Part shown: positions 17,498 through 26,089 of the stretch, piece after piece | Layout of the letters: every line of letters starts with the position of its first letter | Numbering within the stretch: position 1 is the stretch's first letter | DNA from: Pelagibius litoralis | GTDB taxonomy: Bacteria; Pseudomonadota; Alphaproteobacteria; Kiloniellales; Kiloniellaceae | DNA length: 64,000 nucleotides | Direction of reading: 5' to 3' | Assembly (NCBI RefSeq): GCF_011683915.1 | Contig: NZ_JAAQPH010000020.1 | Coordinates: 39,734-103,733 of the forward strand | Position numbers and translations under genes: made by a program | The notes under the pieces: generated by a model | Database searches by the model: none | The model's input: only the letters and a program-made list of their open reading frames with translations | Told to the model about the DNA's origin: nothing

Positions 17498-17897
17498 CGG
17501 AGATGGCAGGGAATCCGAGCCCAACTCGTGGGCGATGACATTCCTCCGGCAGGATTCCCTCAACGGCGCCGGCGGCGCGGTGCGCTTCTGCCCAGAGGCC
17601 AGAACGGAAGGCGACACAGCGATTCTGCGCCGCTGCAGGGCCGGCGAACATGGACCTTGCAGCGTGCGAGCACCCCACCGGCCCAATTTGTCCTGGTCGT
17701 GCTGGAACCAGCTCCGAGCCCTGATCGGCCTCGCAGCGGACCGGGAGCGCACAGCGAGATCGAGCCCAACGACAGCGCAGGGCTGTGCCGCCGGCGCAGG
17801 GAGTTAGAACGAATCGGGAAAAGTGGAAACCACTGGCGAAAAAAGTGGAAACCGAAAGTTTTCCTACCCCGTTTTCTTTTTATTTTTCAGCGGGGTA
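17498..17897. other. Gene-free junction next to tRNA-Arg
   Basis: About 400 bases between the last island gene and the tRNA 3' end. Overlapping frames exist on both strands but none has a credible ribosome site or recognisable protein. It contains a pair of 11-base direct repeats (17821-17853). An integrase gene would be expected here and none is visible, so it may be a decayed island boundary. Confidence 0.5.
17821..17853 (+). repeat. Two 11-base direct repeats AAGTGGAAACC
   Basis: AAGTGGAAACC occurs at 17821-17831 and 17843-17853, start to start 22 bases, about two helical turns, and 44 bases from the tRNA 3' end. Such helically phased repeats are typical of protein-binding sites at element ends (recombinase arm sites or IS ends). 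No adjoining transposase or integrase supports a specific assignment. Confidence 0.5.
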
Positions 17898-17974
17898 TGG
17901 CGCGCCCGGGAAGATTCGAACTCCCAACCTCCTGATCCGTAGTCAGACGCTCTATCCAGTTGAGCTACGGGCGC
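17898..17974 (-). tRNA. tRNA-Arg (ACG)
   Basis: A 77-base cloverleaf read on the minus strand beginning GCGCCCGTAGCTCA. The acceptor stem GCGCCCG pairs with CGGGCGC. The D arm is GCTCAACTGGATAGAGC, the anticodon loop CTACGGA gives anticodon ACG, and the T arm contains GTTCGAATC. The terminal CCA is encoded (17898-17900). ACG is normally modified to ICG and reads CGU, CGC and CGA. The 3' end faces the accessory island, the usual orientation for tyrosine-recombinase integration at tRNA genes. Confidence 0.97.
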
Positions 17975-18279
17975 AAATAAAAGCAAAACTCCGCCTTGGC
18001 GGCATAGTTTCCGCCGCGAAGAGGCCGGACATTACTCGAAGCCCCGGGCCCTTGCAAGCGCTTCGCCACGCCCCGTAAGGTCATGGATTCCGGCCCGGAA
18101 TCGGGATTCCGGCACCAATCTGGCCAAGGAAATGGCTCTTGTACCCCCAGAATCCATACTCTACTATCTCGCGATCTTCCTAGGGGGGCTGGGATAGCAA
18201 GAATATGTAAAGACTTAGATGGTTAATCTGCAAGTCGTTACCTGGTTGTGCTGTCCCGTAAATCTGTACGGAAATCTCT
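17975..18279. other. Intergenic region between tRNA-Arg and lipoprotein gene
   Basis: About 300 bases without a recognisable gene. It must hold the promoter of the tRNA (reading left) and of the lipoprotein gene (reading right). A partly palindromic GATTCCGG-rich stretch lies near 18085-18110. I could not place a promoter with confidence. Confidence 0.4.
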
Positions 18280-19455
18280 ATGTCGAATAGACACTCCTTG
18301 CCCTTTCGCCGCACTGCGGTGGTCATCGGCGCGCTTCTCCTCGTCACCGGCTGTGCCATGCCGCAAAAGGAGTCGAGCACTGCGAGCAGCAGCGCCGAAG
18401 CCCCGCCGGCTGAGACCGCCACAACCACCCAGAGTGCTGCGGTAGAGACCGCACCGGCACCGCCGCCGGCTGCCCCGTCGACACCGGTGCCCCAGATTCT
18501 GGGTACCACCGATTTCAAGCCGCCCACCGTCAGCAACATGCGGCCGACGGGAACCGTCGTCGGGCAAAAGATCGAAGGCCTGAGAAGCGATCTCCTGCGG
18601 CTTCAGGGCGAATTGTCGAGCGAAAACAATTCGCTTCAGGGTCTGCGGGTTTCAGCACGCCAGTTTGCCGGCAACTATCATTCCCTGAAGGCGGCGATGA
18701 ATGCCCGCCTGCAGGTCGGCACCACGCCCGGCAACCCGGAGCTGGTGGCCCAGTGGAATCAGGCCCAGTCGGAGCTTCAGCAGGTCGGCGCATCGATCGC
18801 CGCGTTGAACACCCTGGCCAGCCAGGTGTCCGGCACCGCATCCCTGTCAGCCTTCCTGCTGGAATCCACCAGCACGACCTTTGAACTGCGCGGCGCGGTC
18901 GAAGAGGACCACCGCCAGTTGGCCGTGCTGGAAGACGAGGTCAACAAGACCGTGGTGATCATCGACCGGCTGCTCAACGAGCTGACCGACGACATCGCCC
19001 GTACCCAGAACTACTTTGCCAACGAGCGGCTCAATCTGACCGCCATGCAGGTGGCCATCGACAACGGTGAGTACATCGGCGGCAGCCTGGCCAATCGGTC
19101 TTATGGCGTGCCGGCGCCGGCACCGGCAGGCGGGGCCGCCAGTCAGGTGGGCCAGCGCCAGCCCCTGGCGGTGATCCGTTTCGACCGGCCCGATGTGCAG
19201 TACGAGCAGGCACTCTTCACCGTCGTCGGCTCGGCCCTCGAAAGGCGCCCCAACGCGGCCTTCGACATCGTCGCCGTATCGCCCAGCCAGGGCGATGCCG
19301 CCCAGGTCGCCCTGGACACCACACGCTCACGCCGCAATGCAGAAGGCGTGCTGCGGACCCTGACCTCCATGGGCCTGCCGGCGGACCGTATGACGCTGTC
19401 GGCAACCAGCAGCGCGCAGGCGCAGGTCACCGAGGTTCACGTCTACGTCCGATAG
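18280..19455 (+). CDS. Outer-membrane lipoprotein with OmpA-like C-terminus
   Basis: A 391-aa exported lipoprotein. The signal peptide ends in the lipobox LLVTGC, with Cys25 as the likely acylated residue. A Pro/Ala/Ser/Thr-rich linker runs to about residue 75. The middle (about 85-260) is rich in Gln, Leu and Glu and likely forms long helices. The C-terminal hundred residues resemble an OmpA/MotB-like fold (ALFTVVGSALERRPNAAFDI, then TRSRRNAEGVLRTLTSMGLP, matching the pattern of sugar-binding OmpA domains in which Arg follows the conserved helix). It probably links the outer membrane to peptidoglycan. It stands alone, with a hairpin downstream. Exact family not recognised. Confidence 0.65.
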   Translation: MSNRHSLPFRRTAVVIGALLLVTGCAMPQKESSTASSSAEAPPAETATTTQSAAVETAPAPPPAAPSTPVPQILGTTDFKPPTVSNMRPTGTVVGQKIEGLRSDLLRLQGELSSENNSLQGLRVSARQFAGNYHSLKAAMNARLQVGTTPGNPELVAQWNQAQSELQQVGASIAALNTLASQVSGTASLSAFLLESTSTTFELRGAVEEDHRQLAVLEDEVNKTVVIIDRLLNELTDDIARTQNYFANERLNLTAMQVAIDNGEYIGGSLANRSYGVPAPAPAGGAASQVGQRQPLAVIRFDRPDVQYEQALFTVVGSALERRPNAAFDIVAVSPSQGDAAQVALDTTRSRRNAEGVLRTLTSMGLPADRMTLSATSSAQAQVTEVHVYVR

Positions 19456-19501
19456 ACAACCCGTGCCGCGAAAGCGGCAGCGGTACCATCTGCGGCTTCC
19501 A

Positions 19502-19556
19502 AGGGCCGTTCGATCAGCTGCTGATGTTTGCGGCTGACTGAACGGCCCTCAGTCTT
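19502..19556 (+). terminator. Probable terminator after lipoprotein gene
   Basis: Arms AGGGCCGTTC (19502-19511) and GAACGGCCCT (19540-19549) are perfectly complementary across a 28-base loop that has some further internal pairing, followed by CAGTCTTTCC. The weak T tract makes a factor-independent terminator plausible but not certain. Confidence 0.5.
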
Positions 19557-19672
19557 TCCGGTACGCAGTTTTTGGAGACTGGGGCTTTTCGGGACCCCAG
19601 CTTTTCGGGACCGGGGGGCTGGTCCCAAGCCCGCTCTGATCTATTTGCTTAGAAAAGACAGGAGGGGGTTCT

Positions 19673-20164
19673 ATGCTTTTTGCGTTCATTTCACGGTTTC
19701 ACGCCAATCTGGGCTTCATCTTTACCGTTGTATTCATCAGCCTCGCGCTGGGTGGCGGCGCACCGCCCGTCTGGGCCCAGGCTTCCTCCCCCCAGGAGAG
19801 CGGCCAGCCGGTGCCGGCCGACCGCCAGGCGATCCTGCGCACCATTCAGTCCCAGCTCGATGCCTTTCAGGCCGATGACGGGGCGCGGGCCTTTTCCTTC
19901 GCCACACCGCGCTTGCGCGAAATGTTCGGCACGCCGGACAATTTCATGGCCATGGTACGCGGCGGCTATATGTCGGTTTATCGGCCACAGTCGGTCGAGT
20001 TTCTCGATGCGCGGGTGGTCTCCGGACGTACCGGTCAGGCCGTGCGCTTCGTCGGCCCGGACGGCAACGCCGTGATCGCGATCTACACCATGGAAATGCA
20101 GCCCGACGGCTCCTGGCGGATTGCCGCGGTTCAGTTGGTCCCAACCGGCGAAATTTCCAGCTAG
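19673..20164 (+). CDS. DUF4864 domain exported protein
   Basis: A 163-aa protein. Residues 1-38 form a signal peptide or membrane anchor (hydrophobic FIFTVVFISLALGG, then APPVWAQA with a likely cleavage after Ala). The mature part starts with PADRQAILRTIQSQLDAFQADDGARAF, typical of DUF4864, and continues with the conserved ATPRLREMFGTPDNFMAMV and a beta-rich end (QPDGSWRIAAVQLV). The fold belongs to the NTF2-like group, which often binds small molecules or partners; no function is known. AGGAGG lies directly before the start. It is monocistronic, ending before a long inverted repeat. Confidence 0.82.
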   Translation: MLFAFISRFHANLGFIFTVVFISLALGGGAPPVWAQASSPQESGQPVPADRQAILRTIQSQLDAFQADDGARAFSFATPRLREMFGTPDNFMAMVRGGYMSVYRPQSVEFLDARVVSGRTGQAVRFVGPDGNAVIAIYTMEMQPDGSWRIAAVQLVPTGEISS

Positions 20165-20186
20165 ACGCTTTTCGGTTTAGACGGCA

Positions 20187-20256
20187 CCGGCCCGCTCCCC
20201 CTCCCGGCCACCCAACGCCAGTATCCTATGGGTGGCCGGGTGGGGGAGCGGGCCGG
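20187..20256. terminator. Long GC-rich inverted repeat
   Basis: Arms of 27 bases at 20187-20213 and 20230-20256 pair with one mismatch around a 16-base loop. No T tract follows on either strand. It lies between the DUF4864 gene and gpt and may act as an RNA-stabilising or terminating hairpin, or be a member of a dispersed palindrome family. Confidence 0.55.
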
Positions 20257-20434
20257 AACCGCTTCGACGTCAGTCGAAAAAGCTCTAGGGCATTTTCCAG
20301 ATTTGACAGCCTGCCCCCGGCAGCGAATAAAGGCCTCTGCGAGCCTGCGTTTCGGCAGGTATCAACAGCCTTCCGCTGCTGCCCCGCGGTCATCCACCCG
20401 GCGCGGCCCGGAACAAGGGGGAAACAGACGTAAA

Positions 20435-20920
20435 ATGGCGCAGGCAGAACAGAGAAGCTTTCCCGTATCCTGGGACCAACTTCACCGCGATTCACGCGCG
20501 CTGGCCTGGCGCCTGGTCGAAAAAGGGCCCTTCAAAGGCATCGCTGCGGTTACCCGCGGCGGCCTGGTGCCGGCAGCGGTGATCGCCCGTGAGCTGGACC
20601 TGCGCATGATCGATACCCTCTGCATCGTCAGCTATCGCGACGACAATACCCAGGGCGAGTTGGAGGTCCTGAAGAACGTCGACCACGACAGCGAGGGTTG
20701 GTTGATCATCGATGACCTGGTGGACACGGGAAAGACCGCCTCGGTGGTCCGTGAGTTGATGCCCAAGGCCCATTTCGCCACGGTCTATGCCAAGCCCGCA
20801 GGGCGGCCGCTGGTGGACTCCTTTGTGACCGAAGTCAGCCAGGACACCTGGATTCTGTTCCCCTGGGATGCCGAACTGCAGTCGGTACCGCCGATCATCC
20901 ACAATTCACGCAAGGGCTGA
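20435..20920 (+). CDS. gpt: Xanthine phosphoribosyltransferase
   Basis: A 161-aa type I phosphoribosyltransferase that converts xanthine or guanine plus PRPP to the nucleotide in purine salvage. The PRPP-binding loop is [12 protein letters not shown], in the middle of the chain, and the N-terminal part ([22 protein letters not shown]) is typical of Gpt. The C-terminus has the family-typical WILFPWD, in which the Trp stacks on the base. Length fits E. coli Gpt (152 aa). The ATG 20435 was chosen because GGGGG/AAAC precedes it and the N-terminus aligns with the family; a longer frame starts inside the inverted repeat. Convergent with the Fnr gene. Confidence 0.93.
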   Translation: MAQAEQRSFPVSWDQLHRDSRALAWRLVEKGPFKGIAAVTRGGLVPAAVIARELDLRMIDTLCIVSYRDDNTQGELEVLKNVDHDSEGWLIIDDLVDTGKTASVVRELMPKAHFATVYAKPAGRPLVDSFVTEVSQDTWILFPWDAELQSVPPIIHNSRKG

Positions 20921-20960
20921 GCCCGGCCGGACAGACAGTGGCAGGAAAATCGGCAGGCCG

Positions 20961-21713
20961 CTAGAAACCGCCGGCGATCTCTTCCAGATCTTCGCGCCCT
21001 GACAGCTCCACCTTGCTGTCGGGCAGCAGGCGAATCAGGTTGCTCTTCTTCAACTGGGTGAAGGTACGGCTCACGGTTTCGGTCGTGAGGCCCAGGAAAT
21101 CGCCAATGTCCGTGCGGCTCATCGGCACGAAAACCGGGTTGTCATTCACGCCGCGCTGACGCGCGCGCCTGGCCAGCAGTATCAGGAAAGAAGCGATCTT
21201 CTCGCGCGCTGTCTTGCGCCCCAGCAGCAGCATCTGATCCTGTGCCGCCGCCAGCTCGTTGCTGGCGATGTTCAGCAGCCGCTGCTCGACCCTGGGAAAG
21301 CGCTCCATCAGGTTTTCCAGCTTACGCCGGGGAAAACGGCAGAGATTGCAGAGCGTCACCGCCTCGGCGCTGTAGGCATAGGTTTCCTGGTTGGCCAGCC
21401 CAAGAAAATCACCGGCGAAGAGAAAACCGGTTACCTGGCGCCGCCCATCCGGCAAAAGTTTGTAAACTTTCACGGTGCCGGCTGTGACGTTAAAGACATG
21501 ATCAGCCGGCTCACCCTCATCGAACAAGGGGTTGCCGGACTGCAGTTCGACGGTGCTGACAATGGCTGCCATCTGCGTCTGCTCGATGTCGTTGAGCGGC
21601 GCGCAGATCGTGAGGCTGCGGATTTCGCAGGCGCTGCAGGGCGACGGCCCCGCGCCCTCCCGCGGAACCGCAGGGGAAAGACTGCCCACGTGCTTGACGT
21701 CAAATACAGCCAT
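20961..21713 (-). CDS. fnrL: Fnr-family oxygen-sensing regulator (FnrL-like)
   Basis: A 250-aa CRP/FNR-family transcription factor. N-terminal cysteines C26, C29 and C37 (CSACEIRSLTIC) plus C122 or C125 (TLCNLC) match the ligand set of the [4Fe-4S] cluster in Fnr, which dimerises the protein when oxygen is absent. Residues 55-140 are the cyclic-nucleotide-like barrel. The C-terminal winged helix holds TTETVSRT, with Glu, Ser and Arg in the positions that read TTGA half-sites. It is divergent from an acetyltransferase gene with a TTGA-N6-TCAA anaerobox between them, and another lies before ubiT at 35.2 kb. FixK lacks the N-terminal cysteines, so Fnr is the better name. Confidence 0.9.
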   Translation of the reverse strand: MAVFDVKHVGSLSPAVPREGAGPSPCSACEIRSLTICAPLNDIEQTQMAAIVSTVELQSGNPLFDEGEPADHVFNVTAGTVKVYKLLPDGRRQVTGFLFAGDFLGLANQETYAYSAEAVTLCNLCRFPRRKLENLMERFPRVEQRLLNIASNELAAAQDQMLLLGRKTAREKIASFLILLARRARQRGVNDNPVFVPMSRTDIGDFLGLTTETVSRTFTQLKKSNLIRLLPDSKVELSGREDLEEIAGGF

Positions 21714-21790
21714 TTAGACTAGATCCTCCCACCTGACCTTCCCAAGCTCTCCGTCCCTGCATGACATGCAGGTAGGTAATAATTCCACGA

Positions 21791-21804
21791 TTGACGCAGA
21801 TCAA
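21791..21804 (+). promoter_or_regulatory. Anaerobox (Fnr site)
   Basis: TTGACGCAGATCAA fits TTGA-N6-TCAA and differs at one position from the Fnr consensus TTGAT-N4-ATCAA. It lies 53 bases before the acetyltransferase start and 78 before the Fnr start, so it could control either gene, including Fnr autoregulation. Confidence 0.7.
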
Positions 21805-21856
21805 GGACGCGGCCTCGGCTTCACGCCCACCCTTTGCCTGTCTCTCTATCATTAGG

Positions 21857-22348
21857 ATGCCCTTGATTTTGCGAAAACTCAACGTCAGTCTTTTATCCAA
21901 CGAAGAGGTGGATCGCGCCTATCCCCTGGTGCAGACCGTTCTGCCGGACGCCTCGATCGAGGCTTGGCGGCGCTTTGCGGAGGCCCGCCTTGCGCGGGAG
22001 GCACGGGACAGAGCGGGCATCCTTTCGGTACGCAACGAACAAAGTTGTATCGTCGGCCTGGGGGCCTACCTCCTGGCTGAAGACCTGCTGCACGGCCCGA
22101 TCCTCTTCGCCGATCATTTCTGCGCCCTGGATATCATGGACCCCACGAGCGTCGCCCGGGCGCTGGTGCGCGCGATCGAACGCGTGGCAGAACAACAGGG
22201 TTGCTCTGCCATCCATACCACATTGATGCAGACGGAGGCGCGGGGGGCGGACAGCTGGATATCCAATGTCCTGCATGAACGCGGCCACTGCGTAAAAGGC
22301 CTGCAGATGTGCAAGCTCATCGCCTCCGCGACCCGTCCGGTTTGCTGA
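21857..22348 (+). CDS. GNAT-like acetyltransferase, Fnr-linked
   Basis: A 163-aa protein similar in size and layout to GCN5-type N-acetyltransferases. The middle has strand-turn patterns (CIVGLGAYLLAEDLLHGPILF, in which an acceptor domain core is expected) followed by the helix VARALVRAIERVAEQQGCSAIHTT, the usual place for the acetyl-CoA pyrophosphate loop, though the Q/RxxGxG/A signature is not clear. Paired small GNAT-like genes beside fnr/fixK-type regulators are frequent in Rhodospirillales. The ATG 21857 was used; a TTG at 21791 would overlap the anaerobox. Substrate unknown. Confidence 0.6.
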   Translation: MPLILRKLNVSLLSNEEVDRAYPLVQTVLPDASIEAWRRFAEARLAREARDRAGILSVRNEQSCIVGLGAYLLAEDLLHGPILFADHFCALDIMDPTSVARALVRAIERVAEQQGCSAIHTTLMQTEARGADSWISNVLHERGHCVKGLQMCKLIASATRPVC

Positions 22349-22560
22349 CAACACGCCCGGTCCCGCTGCCCCGATCTTCCCACTGTGCGCGTCTTCCCGC
22401 GCGCTGCAGTGTTGCCTCTTATTCTTCCCCTGGTAATGGCCGCCGGTCTGTCCGATGCTAGCGGATGGTCGTTTCTGGTTGAACAATCGAGACTGTGAAT
22501 CAAGCCCCGGGACCGTCCCGCCCCGGGATTCCCACTGCGCCGCTGAAAGAGGACTGCGTC

Positions 22561-24291
22561 ATGTTTCATATCTCCTGCCTCGCGCCAACACCGCTGCGCC
22601 GGGCCATCACCAGCCTCGCAGCAGCAACAGTGCTCATCGCCGGCTGCACGGCACCCGGCGAAACAACCACCACTGAAGGAGAATCGCCGCAGCACATGGT
22701 GGCCGCCGCCAATCCCCTGGCCGCCGAAGCGGGCATGCGCATGCTGCGCCAGGGCGGCTCGGCCGTCGACGCTGCCATCGCCACAGCCCTGGTGCTGGGT
22801 CTGGTGGAACCACAGTCTTCCGGCATCGGCGGTGGCGCCTTCCTGATGCACCATCAGGCCGACAACCGCAGCGTCACCGCCTATGATGGCCGCGAAAGCG
22901 CGCCCAGCGAGGCCGGTGAGGACCTGTTTTTGAAAGCCGACGGCGAGCCCATGGCTTTTTGGGATGCTGTGGTCGGCGGACGTTCGGTGGGCACACCGGG
23001 CCTTCTGCGGATGCTGGAATTGGCCCACCAGGACCATGGCCGCCTGCCCTGGGCCGACCTCTTCGCCCCGGCGATCGAACTGGCCGAACAAGGCTTCGCG
23101 GTCTCACCCAGGCTCCACGGCCTGATCGCCGGGGACAAGTATCTGAAGCGCTATGACGAGACCGCCGCCTACTTCCACGACGCCGCCGGGGAGGCGCTGG
23201 CGGTCGGAACCCTGCGCAAGAACCAGGCCTATGCCGACACCCTGCGCGCCGTCGCCGAGAACGGCGCCGATGCCTTCTATACGGGACAGATCGCGGTCAA
23301 TATCGTGAACCAGGTGCGCGCCGCTTCCGGCAACCCCGGGCTGCTGAGCTACAGCGACATGACGGGTTATCAGGCCAAGCGGCGCAAGCCGGTCTGCGCG
23401 CCCTATCGTCAATGGCAGGTCTGCGGCATGCCGCCGCCGACCTCCGGCGGGGTGGCGGTGCTTCAGATCCTCAGCCTGCTGGAGCCCTTCGACCTGCCGG
23501 CGATGGGCGCCGCCTCGCCGGAAGCGATCCATCTGGTTGCCGAGGCCGGCCGCCTTGCCTTTGCCGACCGCAACCGCTTTCTGGCGGACAGCGATTTCGT
23601 CGAGGTTCCGGTGGAGGCGCTGCTCGACCCGCAGTACCTGGGCGAACGCGCAAAACAGATCTCCCCCGCCGGCAGCCTGGGCAAGGCCGAACCGGGTCTG
23701 CGGATGCAGCAGGCCCACAGCCCGCAGCAGCTCAACCCGCCCTCGACCTCGCACCTTTCAGTGGTCGACAAGGATGGCAACGCGGTTTCCATGACCGCCT
23801 CGATCGAGAGCGCTTTCGGGTCGCGGGTCATGGCGGAAGGCTTTCTGCTGAACAACGAGCTGACCGACTTCTCCTTCCGGCCTTCCGTCGACGGGCTGCC
23901 GGTCGCCAACCGCGTCCAGGCCGGCAAGCGGCCGCGCAGTTCCATGTCGCCGACGCTGGTGCTGGACCGCCAGGGCCGCTTCGTCATGGCCATCGGTTCG
24001 CCCGGCGGCAGCCGCATCATCGGCTACACCACCAAGGCGATCGTCGGCGCCCTGGACTGGAATCTCTCCATGCAGGACGCCATCGACCTGCCGAACTTCG
24101 TCAACCGCAACGGGGCGACCGACCTGGAGGAGGGCCGCGGCCTCGAAGCCGCCAAGACGGCGCTGGAAGCCCTGGGCCACGAGGTCAATCTGCGCGACCT
24201 GACCTCCGGCCTGCACGGCATCCGCCTGACCGGGGACGGGCTCGACGGCGGTGCCGACCCGCGCCGCGAGGGGGTGGTGCTCACCCAGTAA
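22561..24291 (+). CDS. ggt: Gamma-glutamyltransferase, lipoprotein form
   Basis: A 576-aa Ntn-hydrolase that cleaves the gamma-glutamyl bond of glutathione. It is made as one chain and cut autocatalytically before the Thr of the motif PPSTSHLSVVDKDGNAVS, giving large and small subunits. The small subunit contains SMSPTLVLDRQGRFVMAIGS and the conserved PGGSRIIGY. The N-terminus has a lipobox (VLIAGC), so it is probably tethered to a membrane rather than free in the periplasm. The start at ATG 22561 begins directly with the signal sequence; upstream codons in the longer frame do not look like protein. Monocistronic. Confidence 0.92.
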   Translation: MFHISCLAPTPLRRAITSLAAATVLIAGCTAPGETTTTEGESPQHMVAAANPLAAEAGMRMLRQGGSAVDAAIATALVLGLVEPQSSGIGGGAFLMHHQADNRSVTAYDGRESAPSEAGEDLFLKADGEPMAFWDAVVGGRSVGTPGLLRMLELAHQDHGRLPWADLFAPAIELAEQGFAVSPRLHGLIAGDKYLKRYDETAAYFHDAAGEALAVGTLRKNQAYADTLRAVAENGADAFYTGQIAVNIVNQVRAASGNPGLLSYSDMTGYQAKRRKPVCAPYRQWQVCGMPPPTSGGVAVLQILSLLEPFDLPAMGAASPEAIHLVAEAGRLAFADRNRFLADSDFVEVPVEALLDPQYLGERAKQISPAGSLGKAEPGLRMQQAHSPQQLNPPSTSHLSVVDKDGNAVSMTASIESAFGSRVMAEGFLLNNELTDFSFRPSVDGLPVANRVQAGKRPRSSMSPTLVLDRQGRFVMAIGSPGGSRIIGYTTKAIVGALDWNLSMQDAIDLPNFVNRNGATDLEEGRGLEAAKTALEALGHEVNLRDLTSGLHGIRLTGDGLDGGADPRREGVVLTQ

Positions 24292-24478
24292 CGGCGGAAC
24301 AAGTGGGAACCTTGAAGCCGAGGCACGACAGCAGGCCTGAAACCGGGCCAGGCAGGGTTGCGCAAGGCGCGGATCGCGGCGCACAGCGGCGCAAACAGAA
24401 AACACGCGCCTGGGAAAATCAGCACGCGATAACGCACTATGCTTGCGGCGGCGTCGGCGGTGGCTAGACTGCGGGTAG

Positions 24479-25750
24479 ATGACCAACCCCATACCTCCGC
24501 AAAGCGCCCCACCGCCTGCGCCGCAGGCCGACCCCGCGACTATGCCGTCTTCGCCCGCAAGCAGCGCAAGACTGCCGAGCATCACCCTGAAGCCCCAGGG
24601 CGTGAAGCGGCTGCGCCGCGGTCACCCCTGGGTTTACTCCAACGAAGTCGAAATGAACGCCGCCGCCAAGGCCGTGCCCCCGGGCGCCCTCGTCGCCCTG
24701 CGCGATCCGGACGGCAGCTATCAGGGAACCGCTTTTTTCAACCGGCATCCGCTGATCGCCGCCCGCCTTCTCTCGGAAAAGCGCGGCGCCACCATCGACC
24801 GCGACTTCATCGCGATGCGGCTCGGCCGGGCGCTGGAGATCCGCGAAAGGCTGATCAGCACGCCCTACTATCGCCTGATCCACGCCGAAGCCGACGGTTT
24901 GCCGGGCCTCATCGTCGACCGCTTCGGCGATGCCCTGGCGATCCAGGTCAATACCGCCGGGATGGAGCGCCTGACCGAAACGCTGATCGATGCCCTGGAC
25001 CAGGTGATTGCTCCGGCCACCATCGTGCTGCGCAACGACGGCACTGTGCGCGCCTTGGAGCATCTGCCCGAAACCGTAGAGATCGTGAAAGGCCGGATCG
25101 ACGGCCCCCTGGCGCTGGAAGAAAACGGTACCCGCTTCTTTGCCGACCTTCAGGGCGGCCAGAAGACCGGATGGTTCTATGACCAGCGGGACAACCGTGT
25201 CTGGGCCGCCGGGCTGTCGAAGAACGCCCGGGTGCTCGATTGCTACAGCTTTTCCGGCGGTTTTGCCGTGCTCTGCGCCCTGGCCGGGGCCAAGACCGTC
25301 ACCGCCGTCGACCGCTCCCAGGGGGCACTCGACCTCGCTGCCATGGCGGCCGAAGCCAACGGCGTGAGCGAGCGCTGCCGTTTCGTCAAGGCAGAGGTCT
25401 TTCAGGAACTGCAGCGCCTGGCGGCCGCCGGCGAACGCTACGAGCTGGTCATCGTCGACCCCCCCGCCTTCGTCAAATCGAAAAAGGACCTGGCCCAGGG
25501 CCTGAAGGGGTATCGCAAGCTGGCACGCCTGGCGGCGACCCTGGTCGCCAAGGGCGGCTATCTTGTAACGGCTTCCTGCTCGCACCATGCCGATGTCGAC
25601 AGCTTTGCCGGCCAGGTGCGCCGCGGCCTGCAGGACGCCGGGCGCAGCGGGCGCATCCTGCGTACTTCCGGGGCCGCCCCCGATCATCCGGTCCACCCGG
25701 CCCTGCCGGAGAGCGCCTATCTGAAGGCCCAGTTCCTGGCCCTCGACTGA
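24479..25750 (+). CDS. rlmI: 23S rRNA m5C methyltransferase, RlmI family
   Basis: A 423-aa methyltransferase. Residues about 35-110 form a PUA domain (LKPQGVKRLRRGHPWVYSNE). The C-terminal Rossmann domain binds S-adenosylmethionine at LDCYSFSGGFAVLCALAGAK and uses the motif VDPPAFVKSK, followed by VTASCSHH, which holds the catalytic-type Cys. RlmI modifies C1962 in 23S rRNA; related RlmK/YccW proteins are similar, so the exact target is by family. The first 30 residues are Pro/Ala-rich and probably disordered. The start is ATG 24479; a closer ATG at residue 22 (MPSSPASS) is possible. Confidence 0.87.
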   Translation: MTNPIPPQSAPPPAPQADPATMPSSPASSARLPSITLKPQGVKRLRRGHPWVYSNEVEMNAAAKAVPPGALVALRDPDGSYQGTAFFNRHPLIAARLLSEKRGATIDRDFIAMRLGRALEIRERLISTPYYRLIHAEADGLPGLIVDRFGDALAIQVNTAGMERLTETLIDALDQVIAPATIVLRNDGTVRALEHLPETVEIVKGRIDGPLALEENGTRFFADLQGGQKTGWFYDQRDNRVWAAGLSKNARVLDCYSFSGGFAVLCALAGAKTVTAVDRSQGALDLAAMAAEANGVSERCRFVKAEVFQELQRLAAAGERYELVIVDPPAFVKSKKDLAQGLKGYRKLARLAATLVAKGGYLVTASCSHHADVDSFAGQVRRGLQDAGRSGRILRTSGAAPDHPVHPALPESAYLKAQFLALD

Positions 25751-25950
25751 GGCCGGGACATGCGCCTGACCGGCCTGGGTGGCGAACCTTTCGAGCGCCC
25801 CAGGACCGCACGGCCGCTTCGTGACCGACACCGAAACGGGAAGTCGTTTCGGTGTCCCGTCCGCCAACGGACAGAACGAGGTATCCCCTTCAAGTCCCGG
25901 CAACGTCCGATCTGGAATTGGAAGTCGGACTTCCCCGCGAAGCGCAGCCT

Positions 25951-26012
25951 AGAGCAGATTCCGGTCGGATGGAATCGCCGGAGGCGATCCATCGACCGGG
26001 TGAATCTGCTCT
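25951..26012. repeat. Imperfect palindrome 1, AGAGCAGATTC ends
   Basis: The ends AGAGCAGATTC and GAATCTGCTCT are complementary; the interior (CGGTCGGATGG ... CCATCGACCGG, then ATCGCC/GCGAT) pairs imperfectly. A similar partial sequence AGCAGATTCTG follows argB at 35182, suggesting a dispersed family. Confidence 0.7.
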
Positions 26013-26019
26013 AACTGTT

Positions 26020-26089
26020 TGATGGCGATCGGATTCACATGTTTTGGCGCAACCACGAAGTGGTTCCGTCAAATCATGATCCGATCTAG
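26020..26089. repeat. Imperfect palindrome 2, GATCGGAT ends
   Basis: Runs from GATGGCGATCGGATTCA to CATGATCCGATC, with a central AACCAC-GAA-GTGGTT hairpin. The element sits directly after palindrome 1 and may be part of a single composite repeat. Confidence 0.6.

Noticed and set aside
20260..20434. Riboswitch upstream of gpt
   Set aside because: No conserved purine, cobalamin or PRPP aptamer core could be recognised.
21693..21702. TTGACGTCAA palindrome as another anaerobox
   Set aside because: Half-sites are two bases apart instead of six, and it lies inside the Fnr coding sequence.
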